NCBI RefSeq assembly: GCF_018636735.1
Contig: NZ_CP045200.1
Location: 2,758,001-2,822,000, forward strand
Direction: 5' to 3'
DNA length: 64,000 nucleotides
From: Erythrobacter sp. 3-20A1M
Lineage (GTDB): Bacteria; Pseudomonadota; Alphaproteobacteria; Sphingomonadales; Sphingomonadaceae
The position numbers and the translations under genes were made by a program. Under the pieces are notes generated by a model that saw only the letters and a program-made list of their open reading frames with translations, did no database searches and was not told the DNA's origin. Below, piece after piece: positions 53,160-63,383 of this stretch; positions within the stretch are counted from its first letter, which is position 1, and the number at the start of each line of letters is the position of its first letter.

Positions 53160-55919
53160 ATGTCCATGTTCCAGAATATCGGCAAGGCGATCTTCGGCTC
53201 CTCGAACGAGCGCTATGTCAAATCGCTTTCCAAGATCGTCGACCAGATCAACGCGCTGGAATCGCAGATCCAGGCGCTTACCGACGAAGAGTTGAAGGCC
53301 CAGACGCAGAAGTTTCGCGAACAGATCGAAGGCGGAAAGACGCTCGACGACATCCTGCCAGAAGCGTTCGCGACCGTGCGCGAAGCCTCGGTCCGCGTGC
53401 TCGGCATGCGGCATTTCGATGTCCAGCTGATCGGCGGCATCGTGCTCCACCGTGGCGAGATCGCCGAGATGCGCACCGGCGAAGGCAAGACGCTGGTGGC
53501 GACGCTGGCCACCTATCTCAATGCGATCGAGGGCAAGGGCGTCCATGTCGTTACCGTCAACGACTATCTGGCCAAGCGCGATGCCGAGTGGATGGGGGAA
53601 ATCTATCGCTGGATGGGCCTGACCGTCGGCGTCATCGTGCCGAACCTTGGCGAACAGCAGCGCCGGGAGGCCTATGCCGCGGATATCACCTACGGCACCA
53701 ATAACGAGTTCGGCTTCGACTATCTGCGCGACAATATGAAGCACGAGCGCGACCAGATGGTACAGCGCCCCTTCAGCCACGCGATCGTCGACGAAGTGGA
53801 CTCCATCCTGATCGACGAGGCCCGCACTCCGCTGATCATTTCCGGCCCGACCGAGGACAAGACCGATCTCTACATCGCCATCGACGAGGTGGTGAAGAAC
53901 GTAGAGCCCGAATGGTACGACGCCGACGAGAAGGCGCGCACGATTACTTGGACCGAGGATGGCACCGAGGCGATCGAGCAACTGATGATTTCCAAGGGGC
54001 TGCTGGAGACCGACAATCTCTACGATGTCGAGAACACGCAGGTCGTTCACCACCTGAACGAGGCGCTGCGGGCCAACATCATGTACAAGCGCGACACCGA
54101 CTACATCGTGAAGGACGACAAGGTCGTCATCATCGACGAGTTCACCGGCCGCATGATGGACGGTCGCCGCTGGTCCAACGGGTTGCACCAGGCGGTGGAA
54201 GCAAAGGAGGGCGTGAAGATCGAGCCCGAAAACCAGACGATGGCCTCGATCACGTTCCAGAACTATTTCCGCATGTATCCCAAGCTGTCGGGCATGACCG
54301 GCACCGCGGCGACCGAGGCGCCCGAATTCTGGGACATCTACAAGATGAACGTGGTCGAGATCCCGACCAACGTGCCCGTCCAGCGGATCGACGAAGACGA
54401 CGTCTTCTACAAGAATACGCAGGACAAGTTCAAAGCGATCGCCAAGGCGATCAAGGAGAAGGCCGACACCGGTCAGCCGGTGCTGGTCGGCACGGTGACG
54501 ATCGAGAAATCCGAGCTGCTCAGCCACTTCCTGGATCAGGAGAAGGTGAAGCACTCCGTCCTCAATGCGCGCTTCCACGAGAGCGAAGCGCATATCGTGG
54601 CGCAGGCCGGGCGGCTGGGCGCGGTGACGATCGCCACCAACATGGCGGGTCGCGGTACCGACATCCAGCTGGGCGGTAACCTCGAATTCCGCACCGAGGA
54701 CGAGCTGAGCGACATGGAGGAAGGTCCCGAGAAGACCGCCGCCATCGCCAGGATCAAGCAGGAGATCGCCGAGGAACGGCAGAAGGTGCTGGAGGCGGGC
54801 GGCCTGTTCGTGCTCGGCACCGAGCGGCACGAGAGCCGCCGGATCGACAACCAGCTGCGCGGTCGCTCTGGCCGTCAGGGCGATCCGGGCCTGTCGCGGT
54901 TCTACCTTTGCCTGGAGGACGATCTTCTCCGCATTTTCGGGCCGGACACGCTGTTTGCCCGGATGATGAATTCGAACCTTGAGGATGGCGAGGCGATCGG
55001 CTCGAAATGGCTGTCGAAGGCGATCGAGACCGCACAGAAGAAGGTCGAAGCGCGCAATTACGACATCCGCAAGCAGGTCGTTGAGTACGACGACGTGATG
55101 AACGACCAGCGCAAGGTCATCTACGAGCAGCGCAGCGAGATCATGGACAGCGAGGCGGTCGACGATGTGGTCGCAGACATGCGCCACGACACCGTCAACA
55201 CGCTGGTCGCGGAATTCTGCCCGCCGGGCTCCTATCCGGAACAGTGGAACGTCGCCGGCCTGAAGGAGCGGCTGGAGGAAGTTCTCGGACTGCAGCCGCC
55301 GATCGACGCATGGCTGGAAGAAGAGGCGATCGAACCCGAGCTGATCGAACAGCGCGTCGAGCAGCTGGTGGATGAGCGGATGGAGCGCAAACTTGCCGAC
55401 ACCGACCAGGATATCTGGCGCCGGGTCGAAAAATCCATCCTGCTGGAGCGGCTGGACCATCACTGGAAGGAACACCTGGCAACGCTCGATGCGCTGCGCC
55501 AGGTCGTGTTCCTGCGCGCCTATGCGCAGAAGACGCCGATCAACGAGTACAAGCAGGAGGCGTTCGGACTTTTCGAGAGCATGCTGGACAAGCTGCGCGA
55601 GGACGTGACCGGCATCCTCATTAAGAGCGAGTTCCGCATGGCACCTCCCCCGCAGCAGACGCTGCCGGACCTGCCGGACTTCCTCACCGGGCATATCGAT
55701 CCGCTGACGGGGCTCGACAATTCTAACGACGGCGACGGTTCCGCGGCGCAAGCGGCCCTGTTCGGATCCCTCGCGGGATCGCCCCGAGCTGCGGCGAGCC
55801 CGGGCGGCGTTTCGGGGAAGGACGACAATCCGTACGCGGGAATGGAAATCAGCCGTAACGCTCCGTGTCCCTGCGGGTCGGGCAGCAAGTACAAGCATTG
55901 CCACGGCGCCGCGGGTTAA
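53160..55919 (+). CDS. secA: Preprotein translocase ATPase SecA
   Basis: A 919-residue motor that drives proteins through SecYEG. Walker A is [12 protein letters not shown], the DEAD box [20 protein letters not shown], and the second helicase domain has [15 protein letters not shown] and [18 protein letters not shown]. The C-terminal zinc motif [14 protein letters not shown] binds SecB. ATG 53160 (MSM...) is used; ATG 53166 is two codons later. All expected domains are present at normal length. Confidence 0.98.
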   Translation: MSMFQNIGKAIFGSSNERYVKSLSKIVDQINALESQIQALTDEELKAQTQKFREQIEGGKTLDDILPEAFATVREASVRVLGMRHFDVQLIGGIVLHRGEIAEMRTGEGKTLVATLATYLNAIEGKGVHVVTVNDYLAKRDAEWMGEIYRWMGLTVGVIVPNLGEQQRREAYAADITYGTNNEFGFDYLRDNMKHERDQMVQRPFSHAIVDEVDSILIDEARTPLIISGPTEDKTDLYIAIDEVVKNVEPEWYDADEKARTITWTEDGTEAIEQLMISKGLLETDNLYDVENTQVVHHLNEALRANIMYKRDTDYIVKDDKVVIIDEFTGRMMDGRRWSNGLHQAVEAKEGVKIEPENQTMASITFQNYFRMYPKLSGMTGTAATEAPEFWDIYKMNVVEIPTNVPVQRIDEDDVFYKNTQDKFKAIAKAIKEKADTGQPVLVGTVTIEKSELLSHFLDQEKVKHSVLNARFHESEAHIVAQAGRLGAVTIATNMAGRGTDIQLGGNLEFRTEDELSDMEEGPEKTAAIARIKQEIAEERQKVLEAGGLFVLGTERHESRRIDNQLRGRSGRQGDPGLSRFYLCLEDDLLRIFGPDTLFARMMNSNLEDGEAIGSKWLSKAIETAQKKVEARNYDIRKQVVEYDDVMNDQRKVIYEQRSEIMDSEAVDDVVADMRHDTVNTLVAEFCPPGSYPEQWNVAGLKERLEEVLGLQPPIDAWLEEEAIEPELIEQRVEQLVDERMERKLADTDQDIWRRVEKSILLERLDHHWKEHLATLDALRQVVFLRAYAQKTPINEYKQEAFGLFESMLDKLREDVTGILIKSEFRMAPPPQQTLPDLPDFLTGHIDPLTGLDNSNDGDGSAAQAALFGSLAGSPRAAASPGGVSGKDDNPYAGMEISRNAPCPCGSGSKYKHCHGAAG

Positions 55920-55936
55920 GCCGGTAGCGCCCCGAG

Positions 55937-56677
55937 ATGGGTGTGCTCTGGCTCGCCGCCGCGTTCTTCGTCACGGCGTTGCTCTATGCGTCGGTCGGGT
56001 TCGGTGGGGGCTCGACCTACAGCGCGCTGCTCGCACTGGCGGGGTTCGATTACCGGATGCTGCCGGTGCTGTCGCTGTGTTGCAATCTGGCGGTCGTCAG
56101 CGGCAGCTCCATCCGATTTGCGCGCGCCAAGGTCACCCCGTGGCGGGGCGCGTTGCTGCTCACCGGTATCGCCGCGCCGGCGGCGCTGCTGGGCGGACTG
56201 ACGCCGATCGGTGAGCGCTCCTTTTTCGTGCTCCTCGGGGTTAGCCTGGTGCTAGCCGGCCTCGCGCTGCTCCTCCCTCGCTCTGAGCCGGACGAGCACC
56301 CGGGGCGTCTTGCCCGGTTCATGCCCTGGATCGCGGCACCGCTTGGTTATGTTGCGGGTCTGGTAGGCATCGGGGGCGGCATTTTTCTCGCTCCGTTGCT
56401 CCATATCGCACGGTGGGACGGCGCGCGGTCGATCGCCGCTACCGCCAGCCTCTTTATCCTCGTCAACTCGCTGTTCGGGCTCGTGGGACAACTTCTCAAG
56501 AACGGGCCGGAAAGGCTGGGGGAGGCGGTCGCCTACGGTTTGCCGATGATGGTCGCGGTGGTCATTGGGGGACAGATCGGCAGCCTGCTGGCGCTAAAAT
56601 TTTTCGGTCCGCGTATCATTCGCTGGATGACCGCCGCGCTCACCCTATGGGTCGGGGGACGCTTGCTGCTGGGATGA
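55937..56677 (+). CDS. TSUP family (TauE/SafE) membrane transporter
   Basis: A 246-residue protein with seven to eight helices and two similar halves. Each opens with a Gly-rich motif, YASVGFGGGSTYSALLAL in the first and GYVAGLVGIGGGIFLAPLL in the second, the hallmark of TSUP permeases linked to sulfite, sulfonate or organosulfur export. Substrate unproven. It lies 17 bases after secA and its stop overlaps the next gene (ATGA). Confidence 0.9.
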   Translation: MGVLWLAAAFFVTALLYASVGFGGGSTYSALLALAGFDYRMLPVLSLCCNLAVVSGSSIRFARAKVTPWRGALLLTGIAAPAALLGGLTPIGERSFFVLLGVSLVLAGLALLLPRSEPDEHPGRLARFMPWIAAPLGYVAGLVGIGGGIFLAPLLHIARWDGARSIAATASLFILVNSLFGLVGQLLKNGPERLGEAVAYGLPMMVAVVIGGQIGSLLALKFFGPRIIRWMTAALTLWVGGRLLLG

Positions 56678-57165
56678 CGGATATGTTTGCCTGCGTGCTG
56701 ATAGAAACTGCCGGTTCCGGGCGGATCAATCCGGTGGTCCAGCCGGTCGAATGGTTCGCGCGGGCTTTCATGGACCAGAAGATGCTGTTCGAGCGCGCGT
56801 CAGTGATCGATAGCGATGCGATCCACGTGCTGGTGGGCGTGGGTTTGCAACTGGTCGCGGCGTTGGTCCTGCGGCGTTCGCTGGCAAGCGTGTGGCCCTG
56901 GCTCATCGTGTTCGCGCTCGAGCTCGCCAACGAAGTCAACGATGTCGTTCAGCAGGTATGGCCCGATCCGGCCATGCAACTGGGCGAAGGGGTCAAGGAT
57001 GTTGTGGTGACGATGGCGCTGCCGACCCTGCTCTTGCTCATCGCCCGCTTCGCACCCTCCGTGCTCACCGGCAAACCGAACAAGGAGCCACCTGTACCAG
57101 TGGCGGAGGCGGATGAAAAAGAATGGCTCCCCGAGTTGGATTCGAACCAACGACCAAGTGATTAA
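56674..57165 (+). CDS. Membrane protein whose 3' end runs into tRNA-Asn
   Basis: A 163-residue protein with two to three hydrophobic segments (IHVLVGVGLQLVAALVL, WPWLIVFALELANEV, VVVTMALPTLLLLIA). ATG 56674 overlaps the TSUP stop. The frame crosses into the antisense strand of tRNA-Asn and ends at a TAA inside its anticodon loop, so the final residues (ELDSNQRPSD) are tRNA complement, not conserved protein. No known family. The real stop may have been lost, or the tail is tolerated. Confidence 0.65.
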   Translation: MTDMFACVLIETAGSGRINPVVQPVEWFARAFMDQKMLFERASVIDSDAIHVLVGVGLQLVAALVLRRSLASVWPWLIVFALELANEVNDVVQQVWPDPAMQLGEGVKDVVVTMALPTLLLLIARFAPSVLTGKPNKEPPVPVAEADEKEWLPELDSNQRPSD

Positions 57166-57198
57166 CAGTCACCTACTCTACCGCTGAGCTATCGGGGA
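57124..57198 (-). tRNA. tRNA-Asn (anticodon GTT)
   Basis: A 75-base gene including an encoded CCA. The acceptor stem is TCCCCGA / TCGGGGA with discriminator G. The D arm is GCTCAGCGGTAGAGT. The anticodon stem GTGA/TCAC holds the loop CTGTTAA with GTT (complement of 57164-57166). The T arm GTTGGTTCGAATCCAAC is intact. Its 3' half overlaps the end of the convergent membrane-protein frame by 42 bases. Confidence 0.96.
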
Positions 57199-57254
57199 GC
57201 AGCCGGTACGGCAGGGGTGCGCCTATATGGGCGCGTTCCAGCGAATGCAAGCCG

Positions 57255-58043
57255 CTAAGTGACGAATTGCTCCGCCACGATGCGTTCGTCGAGCGAGTGA
57301 CCCTTGTCGAACAGGAGAGTGAGCTCCTGATCGCGCGAAATGGCGATCGCCACCTCGGCGATGTCACGGAATTCGGTCTGATCGGCAACCACCGCAACCG
57401 GCCGCTTGTCGGGCTCCAGCACGCGGAATCCCACCAAGCTGCTTTCGGGCAGTACGGCACCGCGCCAGCGACGAGGGCGGAAGGCGCTGATCGGGGTCAG
57501 CGCGATGAGCTGCGAATCGAGAGGCAGGATCGGACCATTGGCCGAAAGGTTGTAAGCGGTGGAGCCTGCCGGCGTGCAGACCAGCACCCCGTCGCATACC
57601 AGTTCCTCGATCCGGACCTTGCCCCTGACCGTCACCTCGATCTTCGCGGTTTGACGGGTCTCGCGTAAAAGCGAGACTTCGTTGATGGCGTAGCGCGCGT
57701 GCACGGTGCCGTCCTGCCCGGTGGCTTCCATACGCAGCGGCGCGACGCCAAGGGCGCTGGCGCGGTTCACTGCTGCCAGCAGATCGTTACGCGTACGCGG
57801 GCGATTCATCAGGAAACCCACGGTACCCATATTGATGCCGTAGACGGGCCTCACCGCTCCGCGATCGAGCATCGCGTGCAGCGTCTGGAGCATGAATCCG
57901 TCGCCGCCCAGCACGACCACTGCGTCCGCCTCCTCCTGCGATACGAAGGTGAAATGCTCCTTCAATGCGGCGGCGGCGTTCGCAGCGCGATCGCTTTGCG
58001 CGGCCGCCAGAGCGAGCCGTTCGAAACCGTGATTGCGGCTCAT
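57255..58043 (-). CDS. nadK: NAD kinase
   Basis: A ~262-residue ATP-NAD kinase that makes NADP. The motif GGDGFMLQTLH is near residue 45, with the conserved GINMGTVGFLMN, then TPAGSTAYNLSANGPILP. ATG 58043 (MSRNHG) is preferred because GGGGAG lies at the right distance; ATG 58049 directly abuts it. It is divergent from the EAL-domain gene and 56 bases upstream of the tRNA-Asn gene on the same strand. Confidence 0.95.
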   Translation of the reverse strand: MSRNHGFERLALAAAQSDRAANAAAALKEHFTFVSQEEADAVVVLGGDGFMLQTLHAMLDRGAVRPVYGINMGTVGFLMNRPRTRNDLLAAVNRASALGVAPLRMEATGQDGTVHARYAINEVSLLRETRQTAKIEVTVRGKVRIEELVCDGVLVCTPAGSTAYNLSANGPILPLDSQLIALTPISAFRPRRWRGAVLPESSLVGFRVLEPDKRPVAVVADQTEFRDIAEVAIAISRDQELTLLFDKGHSLDERIVAEQFVT

Positions 58044-58161
58044 GTCCATCTCTCCCCACCGCGCGACAGGCAGGCTATCCCTATGGGGCACCGTCCCGTT
58101 TGGCAACGCAACCGCTAACGGCAGGCGACCGCGCGGCTGCTTTGCGCTAGGATCGTCGGCA

Positions 58162-59462
58162 ATGACTATCGGTGATACCCTGACCCGCGATCCGTTAACC
58201 GGTCTGTTGAATTACGAATCGGCCCGGGACATTTTGCATGGCTGGCTGTCCGGTTCAGGCGAAGGCCCACAAATCCACGCCATGCTGGTAGGGTTGGGAC
58301 GGTTCGATGCCGTCAACCTGGCGTATGGCGAGGCGGCCGGCGATGGCGCTCTGGCTGAAGTGGCTCAGCGACTGCTCCATTTCTCGCGCGACGAATTCGA
58401 ATTGCAGGATTCGCTCGTATCGCGACTGGGTGGCGGGAAGTTTCTGCTGGTTGCTCGCGGAACGTGCAGCCGCGAACGCTGGCAATGGCTGGCCGAAGCC
58501 CTGGCCGACGCGTTGAGCGGCTCGCTCTCGCCCAACGAGGCGGCGCCGGTACTCAAGCTGTGGCCTAGGCTGGCGCTGATGCGCGCGGTTCCCGGGGACG
58601 ACGCCGGGCTGATGCTCGACAGGCTCGCCGATGCGATGGGCGATATGCAGGGTAGCGTGGGGCGCCGGATCGGGTGGATCGACCGCGAGGCGGCGCCGGC
58701 CGGAACCAGCGGCGCCCGATTGGAAGCGGATCTGCTGAAAGCGCTGGCAGGCAAGCAGATCAACCTGTGCTTCCAGCCGCAGTTCGATGGGTCGGGCAGG
58801 ATCGCGGGGGCGGAGGCGCTGGCACGCTGGGACCATCCGGAGCTGGGCCGGATCGGCGCCGGGACCTTGTTCGCTATCGCGGAGAGGGCGGATCAGACCG
58901 CCTCGCTCTCGCGCGCGGTCGCGGAAATGGCGCTGTCCGCGGCGAGCGAATGGCCCGACGGGCTGGATTTGTCGCTCAACATCACTTCTGCCGACCTCGC
59001 GGTACCCGATCTTGCGCGCGCGCTTCTCGCGCTGGCCGACGATGCCGGTTTCCCTATCGAGAGGCTGGTTCTGGAAATCACCGAGCAGGTGCTGGTGACC
59101 GATCTCGAGCTCGCCGCGGACACGCTTGCGATGCTCCGCGCGGCAGGGGCGCGCATTGCGCTCGACGACTTCGGGGCTGGTTTCTGCAATTTCCGGTATC
59201 TGAAGGTGTTGCCGCTCGACTATCTCAAGCTCGATCAGGCGATGGTGGAGGGGATCGCGGACGACCCGCGCGATTGGCGGTGTTGCGCGGCATCGTCGCC
59301 ATGGCGGGCGCGCTCGACATCGCGGTTATCGCGGAGGGTGTGGAGTCCGAAGTGCAGCGGGAACTGGTGATGGCGGAGGGCTGCCTCAAATGGCAGGGCT
59401 TTCTCGGCGCGAAGCCGCTGCCACCCGGTGACTTCATCGCATTCGCAAAACGTGCCGACTAG
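58162..59462 (+). pseudogene. Degenerate GGDEF-EAL cyclic-di-GMP protein, frameshifted
   Basis: A two-domain cyclic-di-GMP protein. The N-terminal GGDEF domain (from TRDPLTGLLNYES) is degenerate: the signature is GGGKF. The EAL domain has AEALARWDHPE, LEITE, LDDFGAGF and LKLDQAM, consistent with a phosphodiesterase. After PRD (59264-59274) the frame breaks; the rest (GIVAMAGALDIAVIAEGVES...FIAFAKRAD) continues in another frame to TAG 59460-59462. One added base near 59272-59278 restores a ~433-residue protein. Real mutation or sequence error. Its stop overlaps that of mfd in a shared CTAG. Confidence 0.8.
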
Positions 59463-62400
59463 GCGGGAACGCTGGCTTTCTTTTTCACCTTTCGCGCAAT
59501 GCCACTCAATCCCTTGGTCAACTGAAACAGTCCGTTCAGGCGGCTCTGCGGGTCGCCCCATGCGCGATTGATGACCAGCTTCATATCGGGGCGTAACCGC
59601 GCGCTGTCTTTCAGCCGGTCGACATAGGCGACGAGGCCAGGGCCGTCGGGGAAATCGTCGTTGTGGAACGTGACCAGCGTGCCGCGTGCGCCGACGTCGA
59701 TTTTGGCGATATTGGCATCGATCGCCTGGTGCTTGATTTCGATCAGGCGGATAAGGTTCTTGGTCGGCTGCGGAAGCTCGCCGAAACGGTCGATCATTTC
59801 GGCCGCCATCGCTTCGATCTCGCCCTTGTTCTCCGCCTGGTTGAGGCGGCGATAGAGCGCCATGCGCACCGTCAGGTCGGGCACATAGTCGTCGGGGATC
59901 ATGATTGGGGCATCGACGGTAATCTGAGGGCTCAAGTCCCGATTGTCGCGTTCCAGCCCGGCGTCGCCAGCCTTCGCGGCGAGGATCGCGTCCTCCAGCA
60001 TCGACTGATAGAGCTCGAAACCGACTTCGCGGATATGGCCGGACTGCTCGTCGCCCAGCAGATTGCCCGCACCGCGAATATCCAGGTCGTGGCTGGCGAG
60101 CTGGAACCCCGCGCCCAAGCTGTCGAGGTCGCCCAGCACCTTGAGCCGCTTCTCGCCGACTTCGGAGAGGGCAACGTCCTTCTCATGCGTGAGATAGGCG
60201 TAGGCGCGCAGCTTGGATCGACCGACACGACCGCGCAGCTGGTAAAGCTGTGCAAGTCCGAAGATATCGGCACGATGTATGATGATGGTGTTGGCGCTCG
60301 GCAGGTCGAGGCCGGATTCGACGATTGTGGTCGAGAGCAGCACATCGTATTGCCGCTCGTAGAACGCGCTCATACGCTCTTCGATCTCGGCTGCGCCCAT
60401 CTGACCATGCGCAGTGACGAACTTCACCTCCGGCACGGTCTCGCGCAGCCATTTCTCGATCCCCTCCATGTCGGAGATGCGGGGAACGACGATGAAGCTC
60501 TGCCCGCCGCGATGATGCTCGCGCAACAGTGCCTCGCGCATCACCATCTCGTCCCATTCCATCACGTAGGTGCGGACCGCGAGCCGGTCGACCGGCGGGG
60601 TCTGGATGGTCGAGAGCTCGCGCAGTCCCGACATCGCCATCTGCAGCGTGCGCGGGATCGGCGTGGCGGTGAGCGTCAGCATGTGCACGTCGGCGCGAAG
60701 CTGCTTCAGCTTCTCCTTGTGCGTCACGCCGAAGCGCTGTTCCTCGTCCACGATGACAAGGCCCAAATCCTTGAACTCCGTCGATTTCGACAGGATCGCG
60801 TGCGTGCCGACGACGATGTCGATATCGCCCTTCGTCAGGCCGGTGCGCGTGTCGCTCATCTCCTTTGCGGGGACGAGGCGGCTGAGGCGACCGATCTTCA
60901 ACGGGAAACCGGCGAAGCGTTCGGTGAAGTTCTGATAATGCTGGCGCGCCAGCAGGGTGGTGGGCGCGACCACCGCCACCTGCCGACCGTTCATTGCCGC
61001 AACGAAGGCGGCGCGCAGCGCGACCTCCGTCTTGCCGAAGCCGACATCTCCGCAGACGAGCCGGTCCATCGGACTGCCGGTTTCGAGATCGCGCAGCACG
61101 TCCTCGATGGCGCGGTCCTGATCGTCGGTTTCCTCCCACGGGAAGCGGTCGACGAACTGGTTGTACGCCGCCTCGTCGGGTTCAAGCACGGGCGCTTTCT
61201 TGAGAGAGCGCTCGGCGGCGGTCCTCATCAGCTCGCCAGCGATGGCGGTGATCCGCTCTTTCAGCCGCGCGCGCCGCTTCTGCCACGCCTCTCCGCCCAG
61301 GCGATCGAGATGGACGGCCTCTTCCGAAGAGCCGTAACGGCTGAGCCCGTCGATGTTCTCGACCGGGATGTAGAGCTTGTCGCCGTCCCGGTATTCCAGC
61401 ATCACGCAGTCGTGCTGGCTCTTGCCCACCGGAATCGGTTCGAGGCCGAGATATTTGCCGATGCCGTGCTCGGTATGGACCACCAGATCGCCGCGATTGA
61501 GCGTCTGCAGTTCGGCGAGAAAAGCGTCTGAATCCTTGCGCTTGCGGCGCCGTCTTACCAGCCGGTCACCGAGCAGGTCCTGCTCGGTGACAATCTCCAG
61601 CTCGTCGTTCGCGAAGCCGGTTTCGAGCGGCAGGATCGCGGCTGTCGGCTTGCCCTTCGCGGCTTTGCCAAGCGTGTCCTGCCAGTTCTCGCCAAGCGCC
61701 ACGTCGAGGCCCGCTTCGGACAGGATCGAGGCGATGCGCGCCCGGCTGCCGGTCGAATAGGCGGCGACTATCGGGCGCTTCCCCCCGTTTCCGAGCGCCT
61801 TCAGATGCGCGGCCGCGGCTTCGTACACATTCTCGCCGCGGGCGCGCTCGGCAGCGAAGTCGCGCGCCGAGGTGAAGCCGAAATCGATTACGCCCCTGCT
61901 TTCCGGTTCGGCAAAGATGCTGGTGCGGTGGATCGGTGCCTCGCCCTGCGCCGCGCTCCATTCGCCGTCCGCTAAGTAGAGCGCGTCTGCATCGAGCGGG
62001 CGGTAGCTGCCCTTGGCCTGTCCGCCGGTTTCGCCGCGCTGACGGCGGTAGTCGGTGATGTCGCGAAACCGCTCCTCCACGGCTTGCTGCGCACCTGAGT
62101 CCATCACCAGAACGTCGCTGTCGGACAGGTGATCGAACAGTGTCGCCAGCTTCTCCTCGAACAGCGGAAGCCAATGCTCCATGCCCGCCATCCGGCGACC
62201 CTCGCTGACCGCTTCGTAGAGCGGGTCTTGCGTTGCGTTTGCACCGAACCGCTCGCGGTAGCGCGTGCGGAAGCGCTTGATCGTGGTATCGTCCAACAGC
62301 GCCTCGCTGGCGGGCAGCAGGAGGAAGGAATCGAGCGTCCCGGTGGTGCGCTGCGTACTGGGATCGAACAGCCGCAGCGATTCGAGTTCGTCGCCGAAGA

Positions 62401-62950
62401 AGTCGAGCCGGAGACCGGATTCCAGGCCCGAGGGGTAGATGTCGAAGATCGATCCGCGCACCGCGAACTCGCCCGCGTCGATCACCGTGTCGGAACGGGT
62501 ATAGCCCTGACGCGTCAACAGCGCGGTCAGGCTGTCGTGCCCTATCTCCACGCCGGGTTTCAGCTCGCGCACCGCCTCGCGAATGCGGAACGGGGTGAGC
62601 ACGCGCTGCAGGACCGCGTTGGCGGTCGTGACAAGAAGTTGCGATCCGCTCTTGCCCGCCTGCAAGCGGTGCAGAGCCGAGAGTCTTCGCGCGCTGATCG
62701 ACAGTGCGGGACTGGCGCGATCATAGGGAAGGCAATCCCAAGCAGGAAACTCGATGACCTCCAGTTCGGGCGCGAAGTAGCGTGCGGCGTCCGATACCGC
62801 GCGCATTGCGCCGTCGTCCGGCGCGATGAAGACGGCGCGCCCCTTGGCGGCCCGGGCGAGATCGCCCAGCACCAGCGGTTGCGCACCGCGCGCGATGGAG
62901 GTGAGGGTGAGCGGCTGCTTGGCCGCGAGAATCTTGGAAAGGTCGGGCAT
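59459..62950 (-). CDS. mfd: Transcription-repair coupling factor Mfd
   Basis: A 1163-residue DNA translocase that removes stalled RNA polymerase and recruits UvrA. The N-terminal UvrB-like domain includes PAWDCLPYD. The RNA polymerase interaction domain begins near LNRGDLVVHTEHGIGKYLGL. The translocase has Walker A GDVGFGKTEVA, DEEQRFG and TATPIPRT, then QLRGRVGRS. The TRCF C-terminal domain is complete. Full length for the family. Convergent with the EAL gene. Confidence 0.97.
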   Translation of the reverse strand: MPDLSKILAAKQPLTLTSIARGAQPLVLGDLARAAKGRAVFIAPDDGAMRAVSDAARYFAPELEVIEFPAWDCLPYDRASPALSISARRLSALHRLQAGKSGSQLLVTTANAVLQRVLTPFRIREAVRELKPGVEIGHDSLTALLTRQGYTRSDTVIDAGEFAVRGSIFDIYPSGLESGLRLDFFGDELESLRLFDPSTQRTTGTLDSFLLLPASEALLDDTTIKRFRTRYRERFGANATQDPLYEAVSEGRRMAGMEHWLPLFEEKLATLFDHLSDSDVLVMDSGAQQAVEERFRDITDYRRQRGETGGQAKGSYRPLDADALYLADGEWSAAQGEAPIHRTSIFAEPESRGVIDFGFTSARDFAAERARGENVYEAAAAHLKALGNGGKRPIVAAYSTGSRARIASILSEAGLDVALGENWQDTLGKAAKGKPTAAILPLETGFANDELEIVTEQDLLGDRLVRRRRKRKDSDAFLAELQTLNRGDLVVHTEHGIGKYLGLEPIPVGKSQHDCVMLEYRDGDKLYIPVENIDGLSRYGSSEEAVHLDRLGGEAWQKRRARLKERITAIAGELMRTAAERSLKKAPVLEPDEAAYNQFVDRFPWEETDDQDRAIEDVLRDLETGSPMDRLVCGDVGFGKTEVALRAAFVAAMNGRQVAVVAPTTLLARQHYQNFTERFAGFPLKIGRLSRLVPAKEMSDTRTGLTKGDIDIVVGTHAILSKSTEFKDLGLVIVDEEQRFGVTHKEKLKQLRADVHMLTLTATPIPRTLQMAMSGLRELSTIQTPPVDRLAVRTYVMEWDEMVMREALLREHHRGGQSFIVVPRISDMEGIEKWLRETVPEVKFVTAHGQMGAAEIEERMSAFYERQYDVLLSTTIVESGLDLPSANTIIIHRADIFGLAQLYQLRGRVGRSKLRAYAYLTHEKDVALSEVGEKRLKVLGDLDSLGAGFQLASHDLDIRGAGNLLGDEQSGHIREVGFELYQSMLEDAILAAKAGDAGLERDNRDLSPQITVDAPIMIPDDYVPDLTVRMALYRRLNQAENKGEIEAMAAEMIDRFGELPQPTKNLIRLIEIKHQAIDANIAKIDVGARGTLVTFHNDDFPDGPGLVAYVDRLKDSARLRPDMKLVINRAWGDPQSRLNGLFQLTKGLSGIARKVKKKASVPA

Positions 62951-63043
62951 CGGTCAGGTCACAGAGTGCGGGAAGACGCGGCAGGTTCCCGCGCATCGTC
63001 GGCAGATAGTGAGCAGGCGCGTCTCTTGCAAAGCCTGTCGCCG

Positions 63044-63316
63044 TTACATCTCTACGTAATCGAGGCGCTGCATCGCTTCCATCAGCGCGCCTTCCAATTC
63101 GGGCGGCACGGATTGCGTCTTCAGCGCCCACGCCATGATGTCGACATCGTCTTCGTCCAGCAGCGCTTCGAACCAGATGAGTTCAGGTTCCCCCCAACCT
63201 TCGGCGTAGCGGGAGAAGAAGCCCCCGATCATGAAGTCCGCTTCACGCGTGCCGCGGTGCCAGGACCGGAACTTTGCGCGCGCGAAACGGGTGGCGAGGG
63301 TGGGCTGGTCGGTCAT
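63044..63316 (-). CDS. sdhE: Succinate dehydrogenase assembly factor 2 (SdhE)
   Basis: A 90-residue flavinylation factor that helps attach FAD to SdhA. The family motif appears as R-S-W-H-R-G-T-R-E-A-D, where the usual arginine/glycine/glutamate pattern RGxxExD is kept, followed by FMIGGFF and FEALLDEDDVDIMAW. ATG 63316 is chosen because homology starts there; the longer frame overlaps recG. It is divergent from recG with 67 bases between starts. Confidence 0.92.
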   Translation of the reverse strand: MTDQPTLATRFARAKFRSWHRGTREADFMIGGFFSRYAEGWGEPELIWFEALLDEDDVDIMAWALKTQSVPPELEGALMEAMQRLDYVEM

Positions 63317-63383
63317 GCGGGTTCCTCTAGCGAGCACCTCCCGTCTCGTCATCCCGGCAGATGATGATAGAGCGGGTCCGATC

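Noticed and set aside
53127-55904. 925-residue minus-strand open frame opposite secA
   Set aside because: It covers secA exactly in antisense and has no recognisable domain; same GC effect.
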